The notes beneath the pieces were generated by a model. The model was not told where the DNA came from, did not search any database, and worked only from the letters and a program-made list of their open reading frames with translations. A stretch of DNA of 8,779 nucleotides, from positions 5,593-14,371 of the forward strand of contig DUZB01000005.1 of NCBI GenBank assembly GCA_013349725.1, given 5' to 3'. The position numbers and the translations under genes were made by a program. Shown here one piece after another: positions 1 to 5,183 of this stretch (the stretch's first letter is position 1; every line of letters starts with the position of its first letter). Origin of the DNA: Deltaproteobacteria bacterium (GTDB lineage: Bacteria > Desulfobacterota > DSM-4660 > Desulfatiglandales > Desulfatiglandaceae).

Positions 1-168
1 ATCGGCAGAATCCCCGATGTGGGCGAAAAAATCACCTTCGAAGGGATGGAAATCACCATCCAGGAAGGGGATCAAAGGAAAATTGACAAAATTCTTTTCT
101 CTCGACACGTAAGCCCGGTCGCCCCGGAACAGAAAGAGCTTGAAATCCCTGATTCAGGCCACGCATGA
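1..168 (+). CDS. CorC/HlyC-family transporter-associated domain protein, C-terminal fragment
   Basis: Only the last 55 codons are in the window; the 5' part lies upstream. The reading frame opens at base 1 and ends at TGA 166-168. The translation begins IGRIPDVGEKITFEGMEI and continues with a QEGDQRKIDKI stretch, which is the end of the CorC_HlyC (transporter-associated) domain found at the C-terminus of CBS-pair proteins such as CorC/YbeX and the HlyC/CorC hemolysin-like family. These proteins are linked to magnesium/cobalt homeostasis; some members are membrane-anchored through a DUF21 domain, and which kind this is cannot be told from the fragment. About 20 residues follow the domain as a polar tail. 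The next gene, lnt, starts 9 bases after the stop in the same frame, and the corC-lnt order is a familiar one, so the two are probably co-transcribed. Confidence 0.85.
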   Translation: MGRIPDVGEKITFEGMEITIQEGDQRKIDKILFSRHVSPVAPEQKELEIPDSGHA

Positions 169-177
169 CCGCATCCT

Positions 178-1749
178 ATGCCCATTCCTGAAAACCGTTA
201 CAGCCTGAATCTTCGATCCTGTCTGCTTGCAGTATTTTCGGGATTTTTGCTCACAGCGGCCTTTCCGCCCGGCCATCTTTCTTTTACGGCATGGATCGCT
301 TTGATTCCCCTCTTGAAGGGCATTGAAAACCGTTCAGGTTTTTCCGCTTTCAATCTGGGGGTCATGGCAGGACTCGCCCACTTCCTGAGCCTCATTTACT
401 GGATCATCGTTGTCCTTGAACATTACGGGAATCTCGGTTTCATCACAAGTTTGACAGCGCTTGTCCTTTTATCGTTTTATCTCTCTCTCTTTACCGGTCT
501 TTTTTCCTGTTTCACCTCATTTCTCAAAGATTCCCGTTTTTTCGTTCTTTTTATAGCCTGTTTCTGGGTCGGCCTGGAATATGCAAAAGCCCATTTCCTG
601 ACCGGTTTTCCCTGGTGTCTGCTGGGATACAGCCAATTCAAGCACCTGTACATTATCCAGATCGCCGACCTTTTCGGTGTTTACGGTCTGTCCTTTCTCA
701 TAGTCGTCGTAAATGGAGTTCTTTATCGGGCACTGTTCAGATCTCCCAGGCCTACTGGAAGAGTCCTGAGATGGGAAATCCCTCTGGCACTGATCCTCAT
801 GATGGGAACCCTCTCCTATGGATACTACAGGCTGTCGAACATTTCCCTTGAAACCGACGAAACGAAAAAAATCAATGCGGCTGTCATACAGGGAAATATT
901 GACCAGTCTCTGAAATGGAATCCACAGTTTCAGGCGCAAACGGTGCTGACCTACGAAAGGCTTACCCAATCCACCTTTTCCTTCGAACCGCAAATTATCG
1001 TCTGGCCCGAAACATCCCTCCCTTTCTTCTTTCAGAACAACCGCGACTTTGTTCCGCTGATTTTCTCCCTGTCGAAAAAATCCGGCGCGGCCCTGATATT
1101 CGGCAGTCCCGCCTTCAAGCGCACAAAGGGCCACGTTGAATTTTTCAACCGGGCCTACATGATCGAACCCGGGGCACTGGATGTGAGCCATTACGACAAA
1201 ATCCACCTGGTGCCATTCGGGGAATATGTTCCCCTGAAGAAATTCCTCCCGTTTATACACCGCCTGGTCCAATCAGCCGGTGATTTCACCTCGGGCGCCA
1301 GCGCTTTGCCCCTGAAAACGAATGGCATTTCCGTTGGAGTCCTTATCTGTTTTGAGGGAATTTTCCCTGAGCTGGCGAGAGATCTAACCACGAACGGGGC
1401 GACTATCCTGGTGAACCTGACCAACGATGCCTGGTATGGCATGACCAGCGCTCCGTTTCAGCATCTCAGCATGGCGGTCTTTCGCTGTGTGGAAAACAGA
1501 AGGCCCATGTTACGGGCAGCAAATACGGGGATCAGCGCGTTCATCGGACCAGATGGAAGGATTCAGGAAACCAGCGACCTCTTCAGCGAAGCCGTGCTGA
1601 TGCAGACCATTTCTATTCCAGCCCCCAAAAAGAGCCTGTATACCCGGATTGGAGATATTTTTGCCGCCGGATTGCTTGTGATCACTTTTTTGAAGACTTT
1701 TTGGATTTTTTTCCAGAGAAGGAGAGCAGGAGGAACGCCATTAAAGTAA
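178..1749 (+). CDS. lnt: Apolipoprotein N-acyltransferase
   Basis: Lnt performs the last step of bacterial lipoprotein maturation: it moves an acyl chain from a phospholipid to the amino group of the lipid-modified N-terminal cysteine, at the periplasmic face of the inner membrane. The 523-residue product has the expected plan: hydrophobic transmembrane segments over roughly residues 10-225, a carbon-nitrogen hydrolase domain over about 232-470 beginning INAAVIQGNID, and a last membrane helix near 488-510 followed by a basic tail. The catalytic triad is visible as E278 (in VWPETSLP), K341 (in HYDKIHLVPFGEYVP) and C391 (in GVLICFEGIFPEL); E349 matches the additional conserved glutamate. The length is close to the E. 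coli enzyme. The ATG at 178 is preceded by an in-frame stop at 166, so no longer start exists; its ribosome site is weak, which suggests coupling to the upstream corC-like gene. Confidence 0.96.
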   Translation: MPIPENRYSLNLRSCLLAVFSGFLLTAAFPPGHLSFTAWIALIPLLKGIENRSGFSAFNLGVMAGLAHFLSLIYWIIVVLEHYGNLGFITSLTALVLLSFYLSLFTGLFSCFTSFLKDSRFFVLFIACFWVGLEYAKAHFLTGFPWCLLGYSQFKHLYIIQIADLFGVYGLSFLIVVVNGVLYRALFRSPRPTGRVLRWEIPLALILMMGTLSYGYYRLSNISLETDETKKINAAVIQGNIDQSLKWNPQFQAQTVLTYERLTQSTFSFEPQIIVWPETSLPFFFQNNRDFVPLIFSLSKKSGAALIFGSPAFKRTKGHVEFFNRAYMIEPGALDVSHYDKIHLVPFGEYVPLKKFLPFIHRLVQSAGDFTSGASALPLKTNGISVGVLICFEGIFPELARDLTTNGATILVNLTNDAWYGMTSAPFQHLSMAVFRCVENRRPMLRAANTGISAFIGPDGRIQETSDLFSEAVLMQTISIPAPKKSLYTRIGDIFAAGLLVITFLKTFWIFFQRRRAGGTPLK

Positions 1750-1783
1750 AGATTCAGGTCAGAAAGGTCCGGCTTTGGGTTAC

Positions 1784-1804
1784 CCCTGTAAAGGGCTGTT
1801 TTAA
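1784..1804 (+). terminator. Weak hairpin after lnt, possible terminator
   Basis: Thirty-five bases after the lnt stop, ccct (1784-1787) can pair with aggg (1792-1795) around a GTAA tetraloop, followed by ctgtttt. The stem is only 4 bp and the T run is short, so this is at best a weak terminator; it is listed because it is the only candidate between lnt and the convergent hinT-like gene. Confidence 0.25.
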
Positions 1805-1811
1805 ACCAAAT

Positions 1812-1843
1812 AAAAAAAAGGCGAACATCCAACCGTCATGTTC
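1812..1843 (-). terminator. Probable terminator of the crcB-DUF190-purB-hinT block
   Basis: Read on the - strand, GAACAT (1838-1843) pairs with ATGTTC (1823-1828) around a 9-base loop, then GCC, then an unbroken run of eight T (the A run at 1812-1819 on the + strand). It lies about 83 bases past the HIT gene stop. The stem is short and AT-rich, but a stem followed closely by T8 in the right orientation fits an intrinsic terminator. Confidence 0.45.
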
Positions 1844-1858
1844 AGAACACCGACCACA

Positions 1859-1902
1859 CTGCCCACACTGCCTACTCCCTGCTGCCTACCGCCTACTGCT
1901 TC
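1859..1902. repeat. Degenerate heptamer array, core CTGCCTA
   Basis: Five head-to-tail 7-base units run from 1868 to 1902: exact ctgccta at 1868-1874 and 1882-1888, a one-mismatch copy (ccgccta) at 1889-1895, and weaker copies at 1875-1881 and 1896-1902. A further partial copy (ctgccca) sits at 1859-1865, followed by two extra bases. The same core recurs at 4322-4335 in another spacer. A run of eight C follows at about 1902-1909. Confidence 0.7.
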
Positions 1903-1925
1903 CCCCCCCTGTTCAATGATATGAA

Positions 1926-2270
1926 TCAGTCCCGTTCTGCTTTCCAACCCCCCAGGAGGTGCAGGTGCAGATGGAAAACGTACTGTCCACCGCCCCGTTC
2001 CACATTGTAGACCAGTTTATACCCTGTCTTATCAATCCCATGTTCCACTGCTACTTTTTTGCCGGCGAAAACGAGGTCGGAAAGTATAGTCCGGTCCTCT
2101 TCCTCCAGGTCATTGATGCTTCGAATATGTTTTTTTGGCACCAGAAGGATGTGTACCGGTGCATGGGGCTTGATATCTTTAAAAGCCACCAGGTTTTTTC
2201 CTTCGTAGACCAGTTTCCCCGGTTTTTCACCGCGAACAATCTGGCAAAAGATACATTCCTCGTTTTCCAT
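1926..2270 (-). CDS. hinT: HIT-family purine nucleoside phosphoramidase/hydrolase, HinT-like
   Basis: This 114-residue protein belongs to the histidine triad superfamily, HinT/HINT branch: small cytoplasmic dimers that hydrolyse AMP-linked phosphoramidates. The triad HLHLHLLGG is at residues 100-108, with H102 the expected nucleophile by comparison with HINT1, preceded by the GGGQYV turn. The N-terminus has the CIFC pair (C6, C9) followed by the IVRGE stretch typical of bacterial members, and full length is normal for the family. The position that is serine in HINT1 (GGQS) is tyrosine here; that position varies among bacterial relatives. An AGGAGG ribosome site (2275-2280) stands 4 bases before the ATG, which supports this start. 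It is the last gene of the - strand block, 145 bases after purB. The exact physiological substrate cannot be read from sequence. Confidence 0.93.
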   Translation of the reverse strand: MENEECIFCQIVRGEKPGKLVYEGKNLVAFKDIKPHAPVHILLVPKKHIRSINDLEEEDRTILSDLVFAGKKVAVEHGIDKTGYKLVYNVERGGGQYVFHLHLHLLGGWKAERD

Positions 2271-2336
2271 TCTCCCTCCTCACTCTGCAACTCGTCGAAC
2301 ATGCGATACCAAACCCATAAATCGTGGCCATTCTGT

Positions 2337-2399
2337 CATGAAGAACACGAAGGGTTTAAGAGCTTGAATTCCTGTTCATGCTCTTCATGTCCTTCATGG
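2337..2399. repeat. 9-bp degenerate repeats arranged as an inverted repeat, core CATGAAG
   Basis: Between purB and the HIT gene, 9-base units with core catgaag occur twice on the + strand (2337-2354; second unit with C for T in the core) and about three times on the - strand (about 2374-2399). The two groups face each other: 2337-2354 matches the reverse complement of 2381-2398 at 15 of 18 positions. A transcript through here could fold into an imperfect stem of about 18 bp with a loop of about 26 bases. Function unknown. Confidence 0.6.
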
Positions 2400-2415
2400 T
2401 AAAAAAAGCCCTTCT

Positions 2416-3843
2416 TTACAGGATCTCACCGGGCACGTAATTTGCCGCTTGAGCATATCTTTCGAAAAGAGGCTCGGCCTTGGCTATCACCTCTTGAATC
2501 TGTTCCCGGGCGTTGCCGGCAAAATGATTGGCATCTTCCAGAATTCTGTTGATCTGCTCCTCTGTCACACCGGCCTCCCTGAACACTTTATCTTGTGCCA
2601 GTCTTCGGGAAAGCTGCGGCGATGTTCCCTTTTCCCTCATGGACATGGCCTCGGCCACTGCATGCCGTTTTATGGCTTCATGGGCTGTTTCTCTTCCTAC
2701 CCCGGCCTTAACCGCTGTCATGAGGATCTCCGTACTGGCTAAAAAAGGAAGGTATCGTTCCACCTCTTTTTGAATGATCACCGGATAGGCCCCCATGTTG
2801 TGAAGAACCGTGAGGGTGGTCTCGCACAGTCCATCCGAGGCATACATGGCATCGGGCATCACAATCCTTCGCACCACGGAGCAGGACACATCCCCCTCCT
2901 CCCACTGATCCCCGGCTAATCGGGATGCACCATCCGCATACATCTTGATCAAGGTGGCAAATCCGCAGATCCGCTCGGAGCTCCGGGTGTTCATCTTGTG
3001 TGGCATGGCGCTTGAACCCACCTGTCCCTTTTTGAATCCTTCCGTAACCAGTTCATAGCCGGACATGAGACGCATCCCTTTGGCAAAGTCTTCACAGGCC
3101 GAGCCCATGAAGGCCAGATGACTGACGAGGGAATAGTCCAGAGACCGGGGATACACCTGGCCCGTGCAATCCAGGACCTCTTCAAAACCGAGGCTCTCCG
3201 CCACCATTTGCTCAAGCATTCGCGTTTTTTCAAAACTCCCCAGAAGGGTCAGCATATCAAACTGGGTGCCCACGGGACCTTTTATCCCTCGAAGGGGATA
3301 AGCACTCAGGAAGGCCTCGAACTGTTTCAAGTGAACCAGAAGCTCTTCGGCCCACATGGAAAAACGCCGTCCTAACAGCGTGGGTTGGGCGGCCTGATGA
3401 TGGGTTCGGGCCGTAAGGACAATATCCCGGTATTCCCGAGCCCGATCCAGCATGTGCCTGAGGACCGACACATACCGGCCAAGGATGATCCGGGAGGCCT
3501 TCTTGAACTGCATCTGCTCCACATTGTCGGTAAGATCCCGACTGGTCATGCCCTTATGGATATGTTCGGCCTTGTTCGCTGCCTTGACAAAACCCTCAAT
3601 CTTGGCTTTGACATCGTGTTTGGTTTCCAGCTCCCGCTGTCTGATAAAATTCAGGTCGATGTCCCCCTTTGCAGCCTCATAGCCCTCAATCACATCAGAC
3701 GGGATCGAAAGCCCCAGTTTTTGCTGGGCCCGCATCACTGCGATCCAGAGCTCGCGTTCCGCCAGTATCCTTCCCTTTTCCGAAAAGATCCGGTTGATTT
3801 CAGGGCCGGCGTATCGCTGTGACAATACATTGCTATTGGTCAT
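2416..3843 (-). CDS. purB: Adenylosuccinate lyase
   Basis: PurB cleaves fumarate from SAICAR in IMP synthesis and from adenylosuccinate to give AMP; it is a cytoplasmic homotetramer of the fumarase/aspartase superfamily. The 475-residue product carries the superfamily signature GSSAMPHKMN at residues 276-285 with the catalytic serine in its SS pair, THHQAAQ at 147-153 with H148 as the probable general acid, KHDV at 75-78 and TSRDLTDN at 100-107. The C-terminal third has the usual helical ADSL_C character and ends NYVPGEIL. It resembles, from memory, the roughly 470-residue actinobacterial PurB (YPLRGIKGPVGT, ELVTEGF.KGQVGSSAMPHKMNTRS) more than the E. coli enzyme. An AGAGGAAAA ribosome site precedes the ATG by a few bases. 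It starts 57 bases after the DUF190 gene. Confidence 0.96.
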   Translation of the reverse strand: MTNSNVLSQRYAGPEINRIFSEKGRILAERELWIAVMRAQQKLGLSIPSDVIEGYEAAKGDIDLNFIRQRELETKHDVKAKIEGFVKAANKAEHIHKGMTSRDLTDNVEQMQFKKASRIILGRYVSVLRHMLDRAREYRDIVLTARTHHQAAQPTLLGRRFSMWAEELLVHLKQFEAFLSAYPLRGIKGPVGTQFDMLTLLGSFEKTRMLEQMVAESLGFEEVLDCTGQVYPRSLDYSLVSHLAFMGSACEDFAKGMRLMSGYELVTEGFKKGQVGSSAMPHKMNTRSSERICGFATLIKMYADGASRLAGDQWEEGDVSCSVVRRIVMPDAMYASDGLCETTLTVLHNMGAYPVIIQKEVERYLPFLASTEILMTAVKAGVGRETAHEAIKRHAVAEAMSMREKGTSPQLSRRLAQDKVFREAGVTEEQINRILEDANHFAGNAREQIQEVIAKAEPLFERYAQAANYVPGEIL

Positions 3844-3857
3844 GGTTTTCCTCTTTA

Positions 3858-3892
3858 AGCTAACGGCTAATTGCTAAAAGCTAATTGCAGTC
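3858..3892. repeat. Degenerate heptamer array, core NGCTAAN
   Basis: Four consecutive 7-base units start at 3858, 3865, 3872 and 3879 (agctaac, ggctaat, then tgctaaa and agctaat), with a decayed fifth at 3886. They fill most of the 57-bp gap between the DUF190 gene and purB, just upstream of the purB ribosome site. Confidence 0.7.
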
Positions 3893-3900
3893 TTTAGGTT

Positions 3901-4242
3901 TCAGTCATCCTTTCTACTGCGGTAAATCTTGATTTTAACTTTTTCCAGTGTAGCCAACCCTTCTTTGACCGCATCGTCGATCAGCGGAAGGAAGCGCTCT
4001 ATTTTTTCCTGGGTGTCAACAATTTCGACAATGATGGGAAGACTGGAGGAGAGTCTGAGCAGTTTGGCAGTATGCACACGGCTGTGAGCACCGAAGCCTT
4101 CAATACCCCGGATAGCTGTTGCTCCCGCAAGACCGAATTTTCGGGCCTCCCGCACGATCCATTCATACAGCGGTTTTCCCTCGAACCTGTCGCTTTCTCC
4201 AATAAAAATCCGAAGCAGATGACCCTCTTCCGGTAATACCAT
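3901..4242 (-). CDS. DUF190 PII-like protein, CrcB-associated
   Basis: This 113-residue protein is a DUF190 (COG1993) member, a family with a PII-like ferredoxin fold, often encoded beside crcB. The family pattern is plain: an N-terminal strand GHLLRIFIGESDR, then LYEWIVREARKFGLAGATAIRGIEGFG (residues about 26-51), the basic/polar HSRVHTAKLLRLSSSLPIIVEIVD segment, and a C-terminal helix and strand. Full family length with no signal peptide or membrane segment, so cytoplasmic. By analogy with PII proteins it may bind a small ligand and modulate the adjacent channel, but no function is established that I know of. A GAGGAG ribosome site at 4247-4252 lies 4 bases before the ATG, fixing the start. 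It lies 105 bases downstream of crcB and 57 upstream of purB. Confidence 0.88.
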   Translation of the reverse strand: MVLPEEGHLLRIFIGESDRFEGKPLYEWIVREARKFGLAGATAIRGIEGFGAHSRVHTAKLLRLSSSLPIIVEIVDTQEKIERFLPLIDDAVKEGLATLEKVKIKIYRSRKDD

Positions 4243-4270
4243 GACTCTCCTCGTAAATAACTTCGTTTGG

Positions 4271-4298
4271 TTTCCAGATTCCGGTTTCCGGTTGCCTG
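4271..4298. repeat. Degenerate heptamer array, core NTTCCGG
   Basis: Four 7-base units run without gaps: tttccag (4271), attccgg (4278), tttccgg (4285) and a weaker ttgcctg (4292). They lie in the 105-bp gap between crcB and the DUF190 gene, next to a second array at 4322-4335. Confidence 0.65.
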
Positions 4299-4321
4299 TT
4301 ATCGGCGCTGGGTGCTCCCCG

Positions 4322-4335
4322 CCGCCTACTGCCTA
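4322..4335. repeat. Two heptamers of the CTGCCTA type
   Basis: ccgccta (4322-4328) and ctgccta (4329-4335) match units of the larger array at 1868-1902, so this repeat type occurs in two different spacers of the window. They begin 12 bases beyond the crcB stop codon on the transcribed (-) strand. Confidence 0.6.
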
Positions 4336-4347
4336 CCGTTTTTTGTC

Positions 4348-4725
4348 TTAAAGGGGTCTCAACAAACTGTAGCCGATAAACACGGCAGCCAATCCAAGGA
4401 CCACCTGGACCAGGACATTCATGGCTGCCGATAAAAATTCCCCATCCTTCATCAGAGCCAGTGTCTCAAATCCGAATGTGGAAAATGTGGTAAACCCTCC
4501 CAACACACCGATCAACAGAAAAAGCCTGGTCTCCGGGCCGAAGACCTGGCGAACCTCAAACAGCCCGTTCAGCAGTCCAATAAGAAAACATCCCAATATA
4601 TTCACTACAGCTGTGCCACTGGGAAACGAGCTGTTCGGAAACAGCTGATAGACTGCCCCGGCCAACAGGTACCGTCCGATGGCGCCAAGAAACCCTCCCG
4701 CTCCAACAAACAACACATTAACCAT
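4348..4725 (-). CDS. crcB: Fluoride ion channel CrcB/Fluc
   Basis: CrcB (Fluc) forms a dual-topology dimeric channel in the inner membrane that exports fluoride. From the ATG at 4725 the product is 125 residues, the family's normal length, with four hydrophobic segments. Diagnostic motifs are GGFLGAIGRYLLA (residues 10-22), GTAVVNILGCF with N42 (37-47) and GFTTFSTFGFET (77-88) with F81 and F84, which correspond to the phenylalanines lining the fluoride path in characterised channels. The frame stays open upstream to a GTG at 4830 and an ATG at 4824, which would add up to 35 polar residues not typical of the family; I chose 4725, although its GGAG (4739-4742) is a distant 13 bases away. No fluoride riboswitch consensus is visible upstream. 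The DUF190 gene follows on the same strand. Confidence 0.92.
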   Translation of the reverse strand: MVNVLFVGAGGFLGAIGRYLLAGAVYQLFPNSSFPSGTAVVNILGCFLIGLLNGLFEVRQVFGPETRLFLLIGVLGGFTTFSTFGFETLALMKDGEFLSAAMNVLVQVVLGLAAVFIGYSLLRPL

Positions 4726-4830
4726 CTTCGTATTTATTCTCCGTGAATGTCCACGATTCCATTTTCTTAAGGCCTCCGCGAATTTATATGCCATATATCC
4801 ATTGAAAAGGTCAAGGAATGTCATAGGCAC

Positions 4831-4900
4831 ACAGCAATTCTCTTTATCGGCTTTACTGGTCTTAGGCCATAGGGAAAACAGTCACAGCGAGAATTGCTGT
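4831..4900. repeat. 12-bp perfect inverted repeat upstream of crcB
   Basis: The arm at 4831-4842 (acagcaattctc) is the exact reverse complement of 4889-4900, separated by 46 bases. The right arm also contains a competing short hairpin: acagc at 4884-4888 can pair with gctgt at 4896-4900. It abuts the GTG at 4830 that opens the extended crcB frame. It could be a leader-RNA structure, a protein-binding site or the ends of a 70-bp miniature element; no flanking target duplication is evident. Confidence 0.6.
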
Positions 4901-4916
4901 CCAAGATGCAAAAACC

Positions 4917-4946
4917 TTGACAATCCGCAACAATCCTGATTAGATT
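4917..4946 (+). promoter_or_regulatory. prfB: Distal sigma70-like promoter candidate facing prfB
   Basis: A perfect TTGACA at 4917-4922 is followed after 18 bases by TAGATT (4941-4946), a 4-of-6 match to the -10 consensus. It lies about 240 bases before prfB and also before the tiny ORF at 5028. Sequence match only. Confidence 0.25.
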
Positions 4947-5027
4947 TTTCTTGAGCATGCGGATCATAAATCACAGATCCGGGTATTTGTTCATGGAACA
5001 CAGGTTCCCATAATAAGGAGATACTAT

Positions 5028-5066
5028 ATGTCAAGATATGTACGGTGGGGATTTCTTTCATTTTAA
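5028..5066 (+). CDS. Possible 12-residue leader peptide upstream of prfB
   Basis: ATG at 5028 is preceded by AAGGAG at 5015-5020 with 7-base spacing, an excellent ribosome site, and the frame encodes MSRYVRWGFLSF before TAA at 5064-5066. I recognise no family, and such short ORFs occur by chance; only the strong ribosome site argues for translation. It lies between the distal and proximal candidate promoters of prfB, so it would be in the mRNA only if the distal one is used. Confidence 0.2.
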   Translation: MSRYVRWGFLSF

Positions 5067-5095
5067 GAGGAAAAGTAATCGAAGTAAATACGGAC

Positions 5096-5124
5096 TTGAA
5101 ATAATTTCCATCAACCATTACATT
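5096..5124 (+). promoter_or_regulatory. prfB: Candidate prfB promoter
   Basis: TTGAAA (5096-5101, five of six consensus bases) is separated by exactly 17 bases from TACATT (5119-5124, four of six). This would start transcription near 5131, giving a leader of about 50 bases ahead of the prfB ribosome site. Prediction from consensus only. Confidence 0.42.
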
Positions 5125-5172
5125 TCAGTCATCAGAGAAACCGTTTGCCAGTAAGGGCGCACACAGCATACC

Positions 5173-5179
5173 GGAGGAG
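5173..5179 (+). promoter_or_regulatory. prfB: prfB ribosome binding site
   Basis: GGAGGAG lies 4 bases before ATG 5184 and decides the true start of prfB. The long frame-shifted ORF by itself would appear to begin at a TTG at 5230 with no ribosome site. Confidence 0.85.
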
Positions 5180-5183
5180 CATC

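Larger units (their letters stand above)
4726..5183. other. Divergent spacer between crcB and prfB
   Basis: No convincing protein gene or RNA gene lies here. It holds the possible 5' extension of the crcB frame (to 4830), a 12-bp perfect inverted repeat (4831-4842 with 4889-4900), two promoter-like pairs facing prfB and a tiny ORF with a good ribosome site (5028-5066). Open frames here on the - strand (4882-5118) and + strand (4679-4939) lack ribosome sites and family resemblance. Unlike the other long spacers it has no heptamer array. Confidence 0.6.

Noticed and set aside
517..1272. 251-codon open frame antisense to lnt
   Set aside because: It overlaps lnt completely, has no family resemblance, and its composition is that of a reverse-complement shadow; lnt on the other strand has all catalytic residues.
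2400..2415. Intrinsic terminator after purB (seven T on the - strand)
   Set aside because: The T run is present, but only a 3-bp stem can be formed before it, so the hairpin requirement is not met.
3385..3822. 145-codon frame antisense to purB
   Set aside because: Lies wholly inside a clear purB coding region and shows no motif of its own.
4882..5118. 78-codon - strand frame upstream of crcB
   Set aside because: No ribosome site at its ATG, no recognisable domain, and it runs through the inverted repeat and promoter region.
4726..5183. Fluoride riboswitch upstream of crcB
   Set aside because: I looked on the - strand for the conserved GATGG/CGCC pairing and the downstream conserved segment and found no match in the right arrangement.
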